A stretch of 64,000 nt of DNA, from the NCBI RefSeq assembly GCF_018139145.2, contig NC_059475.1, forward strand, positions 16,434,937-16,498,936, given 5' to 3'. The notes below the pieces were generated by a model, which saw only the letters and a list, made by a program, of their open reading frames with translations, was not told where the DNA came from and searched no databases. A program made the translations under genes and the position numbers. Each line of letters begins with the position of its first letter. Positions within the stretch are counted from its first letter, which is position 1. The DNA comes from Gymnogyps californianus. Lineage: Eukaryota > Chordata > Aves > Accipitriformes > Cathartidae. Positions 12,751 to 26,800 of this stretch are shown here, piece by piece.

Positions 12751-13182
12751 TGTCCTGGGTTCGGGTGGGATAGAGTTAATTTTCACAAGAAGCTGGGAGG
12801 GGGCACAGCCAGGACAGCTGACCCAAACTAGCCGCCAAGGGGATATTCGATACCATATGTCGTCATGCTCAGTATATATCTGGGGAAGCTGGCCGGAGAG
12901 AGGAGGGATCGCAGCTCAGGAATGGGCTGGGCATCATTTTCCAGGTGGTGAACAATTGCATTGTGCATCACCCACTTTGTATACTCTTTTATTAGTATTA
13001 TTCTTATTATTGCTTCTCTCCTTGTGTTGTCCTATTAAACTGTCCTTATCTCAACCCACAAGTTTTTACCTTTTTCTTCCAACTCTCCTCCCCATCCTAC
13101 CGGGGGGCAGGGGACGGGACAGGACAGGGGGGTGTGCAGGGAAGGAGCGAGCAAGCATCCACGTGGTGCCTAAACCATGACA
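12751..13182 (+). repeat. 3' LTR of the ERV (432 bp)
   Basis: It is a direct copy of the 5' LTR, starting TGTCCTGGGTTC and ending TAAACCATGACA, and is followed by the target duplication ATACT. The best-matched region runs from the start to about the poly(A) signal. The G-rich stretch near the end is rearranged relative to the 5' copy. Confidence 0.95.
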
Positions 13183-13187
13183 ATACT

Positions 13188-14720
13188 GCAATTTAATGCA
13201 TTTTTAAGTATAAATTCTAGCTCTAGAATTATTTTGTAATCTTGAAGTGAAGCAATTTAGCTCCTATTATCTGCTTTTTTCTTCTCTCATCAACACAGCT
13301 CCTCTTAGGGTACAAGTGATGCTAGCTGTTGATCACGCTCTTCTTAAATCATCTTCATGCTGTTAGCTCTGCAAAGAATGATGCCTGCTCCAGAACACTG
13401 CCATTGCTAATCACTCAAATCAGGTCTCTCATAGGTCTATAAGGAGGAACAGCGCTGAGGGCAACAGAATGAAGATGAGATTGTTTTTCTCTTCCTTTTC
13501 AAGGAATATATCTGAATGCATCCCTTTCCTTCACCTTCATGGATCACTCGTCCTGCCAAGCACAAGTTCACCTGTGCAAAAGCTATGGCTGCCTTGGCTT
13601 TGTATTGTACGAGAAACGACAGAACTACATACTTGAGGCATTGCCCAAAGCACAGATGAAAACGAGGGTGAAACAGATTCAACAATGGTGTTCTCTATAG
13701 ATATCTAATGACAAAAGCAGGAACATCCATCTCAAAATTAGTGAGAAAGCTGTTTGAGACTCAGTGAAGTCAATGCTGACTAAACAAATTATTCATTAGT
13801 GCAGCATCCTGGGTTCTGAAGCTCCACTTCACATCTGTGAGTGCACACATCCACAGAACACTGATGATGAGAAATGGCAGAAGCTGACTCTTCTAACCAA
13901 GTCTCACCATGGGAGACTACCAGGAGGCAGAGATGCAGTACGTACATTGCAGCTGAAGCTGTCAACCTGTACTTAGCCCTTGCATTTTGACTGCCAGCTA
14001 CCCCACAGGGAGATGCACACTTTTTGACTTGTTATCCGCCCAGATGGGGCCTGCGCATTGTCTGCCAACAGGCCAATTGCCATATGCTGCCTCTCAGCCA
14101 CTAAAAAGCCAAGAAAATGGTTTGCAGGCAGTACAGGTTGCACATTGTGTCAGACCACAGCAAACAACTTGAGTAAAGTTTTCTTTCTGATCATCTTCAT
14201 GCTTGAGGATAAATCATTTTGTATCAAATTAGCCATATGAAAAGAAAACCTCCAATACCACTCGAGGATGTTATAAGGTAGAAATATTAATGATATACTT
14301 AGATAGCCTGAGCTAGAAGCTGTGGCATTATTATTTATCAGCTAGAGAAAGGCCATTGGCTAAACTGTTAGAGGGCTTCAGACAAAAGTAGCACTGCAAG
14401 TGGGCAGAGTCCCACCTCACCTGTTAGGCTGTATTGCAGGTGCAACTATCTCCTGCACACATTGATATCCAAGAGAACCTGGCATCTTCTGCTAATAGTA
14501 ACTCTGGTTCCACCATGGAAAAATCAGTTTCTGAATGCAAAAGCTGTTTACGAAATTTGAAATAATTGAATCGTATTAACTTCTGAGCTTACAGGAAGAG
14601 CAGCGAGGGCTTGTGCTGCAGCATTTGAAAGGGTTCTATTAGGAAATTGTTCTGATTATTTTAATGCACCAAAAAAAAAAAAAAACCACCCTGGGAAAAA
14701 ATGGTAATTTTCTTCTTTAC
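13188..14720 (-). other. SERGEF: SERGEF intron 9, right part
   Basis: Intron sequence between the ERV and exon 9. I see no gene, transposon or RNA. A poly(A) run lies near 14671-14686. Confidence 0.6.
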
Positions 14721-14881
14721 CTGAGATGCTCCATTTAGGCAAGGCACTGACACAGGGACGTTATACAACAGCTCCAAGCGTTGTTCAGATGCTGTGCACA
14801 CCTCCTGCCCATCAGGAACCACTGTGTGCCTTCCAAGTTGCCCGTAGTCCGCTCTGCCCCAGGTGAATACCTTGCCAGTTT
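14721..14881 (-). CDS. SERGEF: SERGEF exon 9 (RCC1 repeat), last one in the window
   Basis: After acceptor TGTGTTTAG it reads [18 protein letters not shown], then a variable loop and ends PCLNGASQ in phase 0 before GTAAAG. The loop differs in length and sequence from the human one, which is normal for this region. The next exon, expected to begin near VSCGSEHN, was not found down to position 1. Confidence 0.94.
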
Positions 14882-17800
14882 CTAAACACAAAACACATTT
14901 CAAGATTACTTATTGACTAGGTTCCTGGAACATCTGGATACCAATTCAAAACTAGAACACCACTTCCTACTGCATCTTATCTAAAGCTTCAAAAACCTAG
15001 TGAAAACCTACTTCTGGGAGCAGAAGAAAAAAATATTAAAACTAGCTAAAGACATATTATGATGTACTTCTATGCAGTTACTCAAACTTCATTAACTTGT
15101 TTTCTAGCAGAAAAACATCTGTAGGGTGGCCTGGGCTATAAATGAAACCATGTCAGTAAAGCTGCATAACCTGGACATTCTGCATATATACACTTTGGTT
15201 ATACAAAGGACATATTTTTAGCTTAACAGAACCACACACAAAACAGCTTATTCTGAAACATAAAAGATTCTTCTCTATTCCCAATCTTTGCCATAGAGAC
15301 ATCCATCACATGTCCTGTACTTAACATACAGATTATGTTTTCCTGATAGAAGTTACCTTCTGTCACAACTTCTGGTAGCAGAGTAACAGCCCTCAGGACC
15401 AGCAATTGGTTAGTCAGGAACACCACCACAGCTGTCATTAAGCATTGGAAATGCAGCAGTTTGTTTTCACAGGAATCACACATTGGCCAAGGAAAGATAA
15501 CTTTAAATGAAATCAGCAGTATACGGATCACCCTTCTCTCCACATATTATACCAGGTTCACTGCTGCAGGACTGACACCCAGAAGTCCATTCTCCAGTAT
15601 GGATAATAACCATAAAGCAATGCTTTTTACCTTTGGTTCCCAATATTTAAAAAAAAAAAAAAAAAAAATAAAAAAAAAAATCATACTGAGTGACAGCTTT
15701 ATTTTCTTAATGAAGTAACTAGATCTCTGCAGGTAAGTCATGAAAAGCTGTCCCTTCTGGGCTTTCAATTAAAAAGAGTTATATACACAGAGCATAAAGA
15801 GTCATAAAGTCTCAACTCGGATTTAACTAGAAGCACAAACCTGCATTCCAGCCCAGAAGGAAGCCTGCAATGACCTTGAGTTAGGTACACACTTCAGCCA
15901 AGTCTCAAACTCCTTTCCGGAACTGAACTCAAGTCATCAAGTCATAAGCCAAATGATGTGGATTTGAGGAAAATACCATCAAGTCAAGCAAGTCAGCTTA
16001 AACGCACAGACTTCTCCCCTTGTCAGTCAGTACCAACATATCCCACAGAGGGGTCGGGAGCAGGGGGTACTGGTAACATCGCCCACAGATGACAACTGAG
16101 GGTTTTCTTAACACATGCCATAACACAAACCTTCAGAAGCCTGAACCCTCTTCCTTTGGGTGTTGTTAAACTGTCTTGAAGGGGACACAGGTGGGCACTG
16201 CTGGTTTGTAGAGTTTAAGCTGATAACACATCTCATAAATAAACTGGAACCCTCTAACTTCGTATATTTAAATACACAAGAAGTATATGCATTTTCCTTG
16301 GAAATCCGCTAGCAGTGGTAGCTTTTACTCCGATCATTGCAAGTTTTTCAGATGCACTCTCTCAGTTCACTGATAATGCTTCCCCTGAAATAATTAAGTG
16401 ATAAAATTAGTTGTCCTTTTCTCTCAAGGGCACAAAGATTTTCTTCCTTTGGAGCTTCCTAGCAGTTCAGGGAAAAGTTGAAACCAGTCATATATTACTT
16501 TCAATACAAGCGAGGTCTTTCAACATAATAGCTTCACTTTGTTAGGTTAAAGCATTAAAACAAGTTTCATTAAGAGAACTACCAGTATACCTTACAGAGA
16601 TTAGGAAAACAGTTTGCAGTTTAAAAATTCATGCTTGTTTTGGACGTAGTATATTTACTTTGCAATTTGTATAGATCTCTGCTAAAAACATCTGCAGCTG
16701 CAAAAACGTTGCAAGAAGACTCCTACATCAGTATGTTACATAGCAAATTTAAATGTAGACTAAGCTTCAGGCTTTTACATCAGACCAGGTTACTGCACCT
16801 ATTCAGAACCCTGTTAGTGGACTGGAAAAGGACAGGCAGGGTGCTCTGTTTTGTCTCAACTACAGGAACTGAAGCTGAGTTTTATGAAATTTAAAGCCAG
16901 AAAGAATTTCTGTAACATCTAGTTAGATCATTAAGGTACCACAGGCTCTCAAGCCCTACACAGACATTGCTGTACTGGTCCCAAGGACCATAGTTTAACT
17001 AAAGCATTTCAACTCTGAGAAGCCAAAAGCATCAAGTGCCACAGGCAAAAAGATCAGCAACCCACAAGGCCTCTGGAAAGGCAAGCAGTGTATTTGATAA
17101 TACAGACCCAGATCCTCATATGCAGTCTAGAGCACTATCCGGTACAGAGGGGCAATAGAGGTTCCTCTCAAGTCTGACTTTTGGGGAAAAAAAATTCTTT
17201 CCCCAACCAAATCTAGTGCTCTGTCTAGACCCAGGCATGAACAAGAAACACCAGCCACCTATATAACAAAAATGATCCTTTGCATCATCGCATCAGGGTA
17301 CTGGTCCACCTTGTCTCAAGTCTTGTCTGCTGCTGGTGTCTGGATTCAGATGAAGGCAATCTAAAATCCTAACATATACGGGACCAGTTACTAAGAAAAT
17401 AATCTTCCCACCCTGCCCGTGACCAGCAGAAACCAGGGAGCAGCTGACATGATCACCATCTTGATGACAAGCTCCTAGAGCAAGTTCTGTGCAAAGTAAG
17501 CAATTCTGTTCCCCTCTGCCAAGGGCCTGTGAAAGGTAGAGAAAAGTGCAGTGGTCTACAGCTTCCCTGACTGCACGATCAGAGCAAAACACCACAATCA
17601 CCTATTCTGAAGTCAAACTAAACTGCATGCGTAATTTCCTCTTATTAATTAAGGGCTAGCGAGTCCATCATCTCCAACAGGATTAATTTGTCTAGCTACA
17701 GGTGCCATCAGCTGCTTATTGTGTCTTTATCAATGACTGGAAAAAGCCCGTCTCTCCGCTATCTAGTATCTTTTCCATGTGCCAGGGTCTATACAAGTTT

Positions 17801-20800
17801 GGTCTTTTCTTCTTCTACACTGTGGCTATTGGTCTCCTTAAGGTTCACTTTGCAATTCTGTTATTGGATTAATTTGTGAGGCCCTACATTGAAATGTCAA
17901 CAGTAACACCAAGTTGAAATGGAAGTAATAGAACTGGAAACAGTATGATCCCAGTGGTTTTATTCAGCCTTACAAAGGCTTTGAAGTATGCTCATCTCTA
18001 TTATTGCAAATTATTTCAGTAAATTCAGTGGAACTGAAGAATGCAAGCATATATGAAGGATTAAAACCAGACAGCAATAATGCTTAGCTACAACAAAACA
18101 CCTTCCATCCACAGATTCTATTTTCTTTCACTGGACAAGCAAGCACAGAATTACTTACACATGCAAAACCAAACAGAACCTTTCGGAGAACATAAACTGT
18201 TTCTGTTTACAAACAGAAATAATTGTAATTAACTTTTTCCTTTTTGCCACTATAAGGGAAACAGATTTCAGGTGGTTATTGGTAGGCAAACATGGAGAAC
18301 ATCCATTAAAAAAAATAAAGCCAGATAAATTAATTTTTGCTTGTAGGAAGAACTTCTTGAATGCCCAAAGATTAGGTAAGCAACCAGTTCCTTCTCAGTG
18401 CTCATCAATTCAGTTTTCATTTCTAATCGGCAGAAATTCATTCCCTAGACTTGCTCGTTTGGTGAGCATTCCCCCTCCCATGTTCAGTCTCCTGCTAATG
18501 GTCAATCATTCCTATTTTTCAGCTGAACACATCTGCCTAGGGATCCTTTAAAAAAAAAAAAAAAATCTGTCTTTTCTGTGAGAGAACCTAACAGAAGCCG
18601 ATTTAGAAGTGTTTTCTCTATGAAATACTGATTATATTTTCAGCAAACAAACAAAAAAAACCCCAAACAAACAAACAAACAAAAAAATCAGTCTCAAGTG
18701 GAAATTTCAGGCTGAGGCAAACACCAATGCATGGAAAATTCTGCCAAAAAGGTTACAGTCTCGTCAAAATCCTAAGCAAAAGAAAGCACTGAGTTATGAC
18801 AGAAAGCATTAAGCAATTCTAATGAGAGGTATTGCTACTGTGCTGTTTATAATATAGATGGTATTTTAAAATGTTCTAAGAATATTTGAGAAAAAGACAT
18901 TAGTCATACAGAGTAAGGAGGTTACAGGATGAATTACTTAAGAATGCAGGGTGATACAACAAGGAGTGTTGGTCTAATATTAGAATAGAACAGATTTTAA
19001 TTAGAAGTCAAGAAAACATACATAGCGATGAGTCAACTGGACAAAGTACATCAACCATGGAAGTGGCTGAGGCATCAGAAAATGCAATATTTCATAGCAG
19101 ACTCTATACAGTAGGAGGGCACAAAAGGCAGGAGGTATTCCTACAACTTGTGTGAAAGAAAGAAGTATACAACGTTGGAAAGCTTTTCTAGTTCTTCTAA
19201 GATACTAATAATGCTTCTTAAGACCTTGATCTTGCCATGTTCTGAGCACAGAGGCTCCAATTCCAAAAGGCACTTCAACTCTTCAACTGTGAACATCCAC
19301 ATTGTCCCAGATGATTTCATTGCAACTGTTCCTTTTTTCAGCAGGCAAATCCTACATCAAATAAAGGCCAGAGGGTTCAATGCCATTTGGAATTAAGGAG
19401 TAATAGATATAATTAATGCATCCTGTGTCATTCCAGTGTACAACCTGAATGAAACATACAGTACAGGAGTTCAGAGAGCTAGAAGAAAAGGACAGAGGTC
19501 AGAAGATGAACAAAAACTTCCCAACAGCCCCTTAAGTAAATAGTACGTACAACAGTACGCTACATCATTTGACATTCTATGTGGTCATACAGATCTAGTC
19601 TCCTCTTGCTCTTTGAACTGTAAACACAGCAGTCTGCATCAGTATACATACAGCAGCAAATCATCTGAAACACATGCTCACATCCCTCACAGAATACAGA
19701 TGAGGGTATGTACCTATTCAAGTGCTTGCAGCACTACACTAGCAATCCACTGTCAGAAAGGCTCCTCTGCATTTTATTCACGTCATCCTTCTGTCCTTAT
19801 GCTATCACAAAGCGTAGACAGTTGAGAATGGCCTCAAAATTACAAGTTCACAACCTTCGGAGTATTGCAAGTCCAGCAACATTGCATAAAGCGCTTCTAT
19901 TTGCTTCCTGCCTGACACTAGCTCTTACTGTGCTGCTTTATGGTGCTGCTGAGGCTGTAGAGCATGTTGGTTTTCCCTTTTAGTACTTTATTAATCAATT
20001 TGCTAATTCCAAATGCTTACGCGGCTGAGCAATAAAAAAAAAAATGCATTTTAGTTTTAAAAACAAGTTGGTTTCTCAGTAAAACACAACAGACATAGGA
20101 ACATTAAAATTTACTTATTTTCACTAGATTCTGATTCATCTTTATATCAATTTTCCTGTTTTAAGATAATATCATGATTGCACTAGTGTTATCTCCTTGA
20201 AGTCTCTATTCAGTATCCAGGCAAGCTTTGAACTATCCTTTCATAAAAACTAGATGAAAGAGTTCATCTAGGCTATCTCAATTCATGGTTGCATTAACAA
20301 TTACTTTTCAAATGAACTCTGAATAGTCACACTGAATGCTTAATCTCATTCAGACTTGAAATAGGAAGTTCTATATAAAATTCCTAATGCCTCCTTTCAC
20401 ATGAAAATTCACAGGAGCAGGTATTAACAATTGACATTTAGAGGCTGCCTCTGCCTCCTCCCTGCCCCACACAGGGCAAACCAACACTTCTCCCACAACT
20501 ACAGATCTCTGCTGTCCTTCAGGACGGTCACTAATGTCCTTCAACCATTCTGAGAAACTTCCTCATTTACCTAGAAAAAGCCTTTGTGCAGGGCAACCTT
20601 ACAGAAAAACATTCATTCATCCATCCCTAATTCCTTCTTGGCTGAAGACAGCTTTAATTCAGCAGCTGAAAACCAGGCATCACTACCACACCCACAGTCT
20701 AACACCTGTATCTGCGCATGGTTTCAGTCCAAAGCAGGACTATCTGCTCTGACAAAGGTTTAAACAGCCCCTTCATCCTCTTACACAGGAGTTCAGTGCA

Positions 20801-23800
20801 CCAGAGCTGCCCACATCTCTTAACACATCTTCTTTCTATGACCTCCTTACAGACTTCTGCAGCTTTATATAATAGGGCACGCTCCTGAATTTTTTTCCAT
20901 TTTCAATTTCATTTATAATAGCTATTAACAATGTATCACTAAAACACAAATCTATGCATAGTATTGAGGTCATGCCTCTTCAAGAAAGTTCAGACAAAAC
21001 AGCAAAAACATTACAGGGATGTCAGCAATAGAAAACTAGACATCATTCAACTGCCATTTTCAGCCTTCTGCTGTCACAGGTTGCAATATAGAGCTAGTTC
21101 AGAGTAGTCCACAGAGCATCTACTCAACATGCTGCAGTTCACAAGGGTTTCCAAGCACCCTACAAATAGGTTTAAACCTGCAACAAAAGGCCACAAGTGC
21201 CACAGGAAGAGAACCATAAGGGCATCAGCAGTCCTCCTCCAACAGCTATGGATTTGTCAGTTAAAACTCCTAAATTCATCAAGTGGGTCAAAAATTTCTG
21301 CCATTTTGAGCTACATCAAAAGTCTCCAAATCTGGTGACTGATTTAACCAGAAGCGTGTGGGCTAGACAAATCAACAAGACACCTAAGGGATTTCACACC
21401 ACTAGAATCAGTGGCTCATCTACAATCCAGCAAACAACTGGCTTCTCACTGTGACCCATTCATATTTAACAAAAAAAAAAAAAAAAAAAAGAAATTTAAG
21501 AAATCAACCTAGAAGACAATTATGCATCATGAAAGAAAATTCATCCAACCAGGAAGAACTCTGTTGCACGGCATTAACGTAAACAGATACAGCATAAGGG
21601 AACATCATCCAGTCTCCTTTCAGAGCCTCCTGGAGATATCAAAACATTATCATACGAGTCATTGGATGTTTAATGCAACGTAATGGAAAATACTCAGCTA
21701 GGCAGGTAAAGCTATGAGGATGTAGGAGACTCTCCAAGAGAAGACACTGGAACCGTGACAGCCTTTTAGCACAGACTACAATGTTCAAAGGACAGGCTGA
21801 GAATTCCTTAGGCAACAGTTTACACCAAGACAGCTTGAGAAACTTTGGACCCAAATAGTTGTTCTCACCCCTAGGCCACCAGTCTTCATTGTGCTTGAAC
21901 TATTTGTGACAGGGAAGGTAAACCAAGCCAGGGAATCAATCTGGCTGAAAAATAGCCTTGGGAAATGGGAGCTTGGCAACAGCAAATATTGCTAAAGGCA
22001 GCGCTGTATGAAGTCAATTTAATATTCTCTATGATAGGCTAGAGATAACTTGCAGTTTCACATGACATGCTAAGTTTATCATACACTTTACCAACAGATC
22101 CATCTTTATCAGGACTGTCAACACCGTTAAACATCTAAACAGCTTTGACTTTCATTCATTAAAAACAGGTATGCTTTTTCTTAGTTACACCAAGTTATGT
22201 CTCAAGATGGGCAACGTTCAGTTAATGGGATTATTCACGTACTTAATAGCATGCTTCACTGCTTTGAAAGATTGGACAAAAATAACTTTTGAGTATGGCA
22301 AATTCCAAGACTCTACAGATACCTTAGAAGTCCTGCCTCTGGGTTTGCATTTTAAATGGGATAAAGGCTGTTCTGCTTTTTAGAGGAGACTAGAAACATG
22401 AAGTACCATAAAAAGCTCTGAATAAACTGAAAGAAAAATTAAAATGTAAGAAGTTAAACACTTGTAAAGTTGTGTTCATACTGCTGATATCAAACAGATG
22501 TATGATCTTGGCTCAAAAAAGAAAACGCGGGGGGGAGGTCACGAAGTCCATGCAATCATGAAACAAAGCTGGGGAAGGGGGGTGGGGGCAGGGGTAGATG
22601 TTAAAGCACCTATCACACTTTGCATTCATCCTGCAAGATGAGAAAATTCCCTTCTCATTTCTCTCCACTCATGATTAGAGAGTCATGACTGCCTCACCAG
22701 CTGTGCCTCTTGCTCATTTTAAATTCAAACGACAATACATATCTCACTTTTAGACTTATAATAGCAATGCCTTAAAATGCAGATTGGTGGCTAAATTTAG
22801 TTACATGATTAAAAACAAATCTAACTCGTCTCTACCCAGCAAACAGAACTGCTGCATTCAAGGTTCAATAGAGGACTTAACTCTTCATCTAAAAACAAAG
22901 TCCTAACAAAAAGAAGAAAAAAAAGAAAATCAAAGCACAATTTAGTGATGCCTCTAAAAAAGCAGGATGCATAAAACATTAACCAGCTATGGAAAACTAT
23001 CTGCAAATGCATCATAGTATACCGTAGGGTTTTTGTTCTGTACTTCTGCAAATAAATTTTGCACTATGCTACTACAGCAGTATGAGTCATAGACTTTTAC
23101 TGACATTCTATATTTATATCTCCATGCCCTTCTGCACTGTTATATGCTTTCTTCCATACAGGCCTCCCTAACCTGGAATTTCCTTTCGTCTGCAGTTGAG
23201 CATCTCTTCCTCTAACATCCCCCAGAAAACTGAATAGATATTTCTTTCTAAGCACTTATTCAATTCTTTCTGGACACCATTTTGAAAAAGCAACACCCTT
23301 GAACTATTATAATACAAGGCATATGCTTTTATTTGTTCACAATTATTTTCTTGTGTCTTATTTCCTACTCTCTGTAAACGGACTGGTCAGGCATTTATCC
23401 CCTTTGAGGCAAGGTCCAGGTCTTGTTTCATTAGACTTAACACAGTACAGTGCTACAGAAAATCTTATTCAGAGATTACAAATTACAATATATCCATGTT
23501 TTCTAGATCATTTTACGAAACGCATTACCTATAGCTCCAATCTTGCAAACATTTGTGAATCTGCCTAATTTGGAGAATGCAAGTGATCCTGCTACTCTCA
23601 ATATCCCATTGCCATCTGAGCCTAAGAAGGAACACGCATCTGCCCACAAGACATAAACAAAGAGAAGGTAATTAAGTTCCCAGTGCTAATATTTACCTTG
23701 TCAAAAGACTCAAGGGCATGCTGTGGCAAGACAGACACAGAAATATCACAAGAAATGCTCTGGAATGGCAGTCTGAAGAAGAACTGGGCTTTTTTGCTGT

Positions 23801-26800
23801 TGTCCCCAAGATGCATTCCCAAGAACAAATATTCAGAGACCCCTTGCAGAGATTTCACTAGATAACAAGCCTCAGACATGCATGATTCTGAAGAGTCACA
23901 ATACCTACAAAGAAATAGGAAGTAGTATAAAAACAGAGCGTTAGATGACCAATCCTGGGTCTTGCTAAGTGGCTTTAACTTTCTCAGCAGCTCCAGAAGC
24001 AGCTCAGTTTACATCCAATGGAGTTCAACCCTAACTACACGCTGTTCTTAAGAAATAAAGTACAAAGAACAGAACAGTATCACAAAACCAACAATGGCAA
24101 CTCCAGAGCCTCCCAGGAGATCACCCCGCTTGTTCAGAGTAAGAACCATTAGAACAGCAACTACAATTGACTAAGACAGAGTGGGCTGTTCACCTCAAAT
24201 AACGAGCAGCTGTAACTGCAGCACTCTCACTGACAGGAGGAACAAAAGAGTCTAAAAGGGGATGGGAAGGAAAATTCATGCCCTTTGAAGTCAAGAGATG
24301 AATAATGAGGAATAAGGTGATGTATTCCCTCTGTAATATTATCCCCATTTTTCCCTACCCCCAAGAAAGACTGAGTTTAAGAGTATGGAGGGGGGGGAAA
24401 TCACAAGATTCCACCTCAACTATGTATGGGCAAGATGCTTAACATCAAGGAGACTGCAGGGAGAGAAGGGACAAGGGTGTAAATAGTTGCATAATGGTGA
24501 AAATATCTAAATGACATTTATGCCCCGAAAAAACTCCATCATCTACAAGAGCGTGCTATCCAGCTAGCAAAGTTCCCTTTGACTCCTGCCTTCTTGTTCC
24601 AGCTCAGACCTCTAACTCATTAGAATTCACATATTAAGAGACTGACTGTGAGATGTTTTCAGCATTTCAGAGCTACAGGACACAGCATGAGGCAAAAGTT
24701 TAGATCTGGAAGTCTAAAAATTTAGAAACATTTTAGAAATGTGACTACCTATGTAAATACAATGCAAGTCCCTCCTGTAAAGAAATCTGAAATTCCCTGC
24801 AAAGAGGGAACTATACTAGTGAGATTTACTTCCGATGTTTACCAAATGAATAGCTGTCCACAACCACCTCTGTATAGCTATAGCATCTGTATTTGCTTGC
24901 AGTGCCAGCGCATCTATGGTTACGGATTACCTAAGTACGTATATGAACAGGGTTGTAATGTAAGTATTGATGTGCTATGCTGCCTGTTCATAAGAGGGGG
25001 TTAGGTTTGAAAGTGAGAGAGGGGAGAAATAAGAGAACTTTCCTCCTTAGGAATAAGGAGGGAACAGCAATGAAGATATGAACAAAAAGCTCCTGGTTCT
25101 TCACGGCCTTCTTTTCTCTGACTTTAAAAAGGATGTTGATTGAAAGAAGCAGTACCCTCCCATTCACGCTTCACAGAATAAAATGAGACAGGACAGCTTG
25201 TAAAGATACCATGAGTTTTCTCCTGCTCTAAGGCAGGTAGCCAGGTGGGGAAGAGTCATTTCTTTGCTCTGAAGTGAAAAGCTTAAAAATCAGACACTCA
25301 GAAGACAATTTTACATGTCAAGTTTGTGTCTACAGAGGATCAGTTCACTGCAAGGACTTGAATCCCAGGGCACGGGCAGCCTGATTTTGACGAACACTGC
25401 TCCAACACGGCTCTGGTGCATTAGAGAAACTTTAAAATAACTACCTTAGATTTTTAAATCGGACACCTCAGCAGTTTGTTACATTTCCACTACCAGCTTC
25501 TGCCTGTGTGCATGCCCACAGTGTTTTGGGTTGGTTTGGTGGATTTTTTTTTTTTAATCTCTAGCAAAGTGAGCAAGCAAGAGGAGACATGCGCAAAAGG
25601 ATTTAACACCCTCCTTTGTACTGTTTGACTTGTCAGGATGATTCTTCAAACCAGGTGAACTTCTAGTAATCCACACTGCCACCCTTATATTGTCCCCATA
25701 GCCTGACCTTCTCTTCTGGCAGTTTTATCATCCATTTCCTTTTAAATGAACTGCTTCGGCTCTATTCAGCTGTACTAGCAGGTACAATCCTGAAAGAAAA
25801 TATTTATGTACAGGCAAATTCCTACAAAACAACCATTGGCTGTTATAACATCCAAAACTCAAGATGAGAAACGCCAAACTGATTTTCAGTTTGCTTACTA
25901 TTTTGGAGTGGAAAGGACAAGTAGGGAGACATTCTCCTAAAGGAGTTTCTGTATATATATTTTGGGCAGCTTTGTAAAGGTAAGTTTTTAGAAATTTAGA
26001 AAAATAAGATTTCCCATATTCATGATAAAAAGATCTTAGCAAAACTGACATAAACCACTGTCCCTGAATAGATCTTTGTCTTCACAATGTCTTCTACAGT
26101 TTTTCTTTTAATTAAATGACACTGAATACAAGTGAGAATAAGTTACCTCAGGAAACCCCACCCCTCCTAGGGTTTCTCTTCTGCATGAATCAGATGCTAA
26201 TCCCTTCTTATCATCCAGGTCTTTGTCCCAAAAAAGGAAACTTATAACTCTTGTGATTATTTTATTCTTATTACATACTGTGTTCCTCGTAATACTGGAC
26301 AGAGAAGAAAGCTGACCTGAACCAAACAAGCTCTTAAATCCAGCAGAACATCCCCCAAACCTAAAGTGCATCCTAAGGGACACAGATAAACGCAATTCCC
26401 CTTCATCTGCAGATCTCAATCTCAGCTGTTTAGGATCCACATAGAATATATGTACCTACACTGAGACACAGTCTTTGCACTGAAGTTCAAATAGGAACTA
26501 CAAAAAACAGAGGGAGTTGCACCTGAGTTTCAACTACCATGCCACAAACTGGGCTTGAAATAGCTCCTTCTCCTCCTATACAAAAGAGGACTTAAAAAAC
26601 AACACAAGTGTGCAAAAAAGCTTGCAAACTCCCCTTCAAAAGCTTCCTTGGGGTAGGAACGATTTGTTTGTTCTTCAGTGCCATTGAGACCGAGCCTCAG
26701 TTACCAACAAGAGCTTGCTGCACAGCCGCTGGAGGCCAGCTCTGGGTCATGCCTCTCTGACCAGGTACATCCAAGTGCCTACTGACAGCTGTTCCTGTTC

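Larger units (their letters stand above)
6549..13182 (+). mobile_element. Full-length endogenous retrovirus, class III (ERVL)-like, defective
   Basis: A 6.6-kb provirus lies between two direct LTRs (6549-6978 and 12751-13182) that start TGTCCTGG and end CCATGACA. A perfect 5-bp target duplication ATACT flanks it (6544-6548 and 13183-13187). The order is LTR, primer-binding site, gag, protease, reverse transcriptase, RNase H, integrase, short non-coding tail, polypurine tract, LTR. There is no env. The 5-bp duplication, lack of env and pol type suggest ERVL-like; the class is inference. By eye the LTRs differ by at least 23 substitutions in about 350 aligned bases, plus indels. Several stops and frameshifts break the coding frame, so it is not functional. 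It sits antisense in SERGEF intron 9. Confidence 0.95.

Noticed and set aside
1..14720. Possible tenth SERGEF exon
   Set aside because: I looked on the minus strand for SCGSEHN and WGWNEHG-like codons with AG/GT borders and found none. The exon probably lies left of the window.
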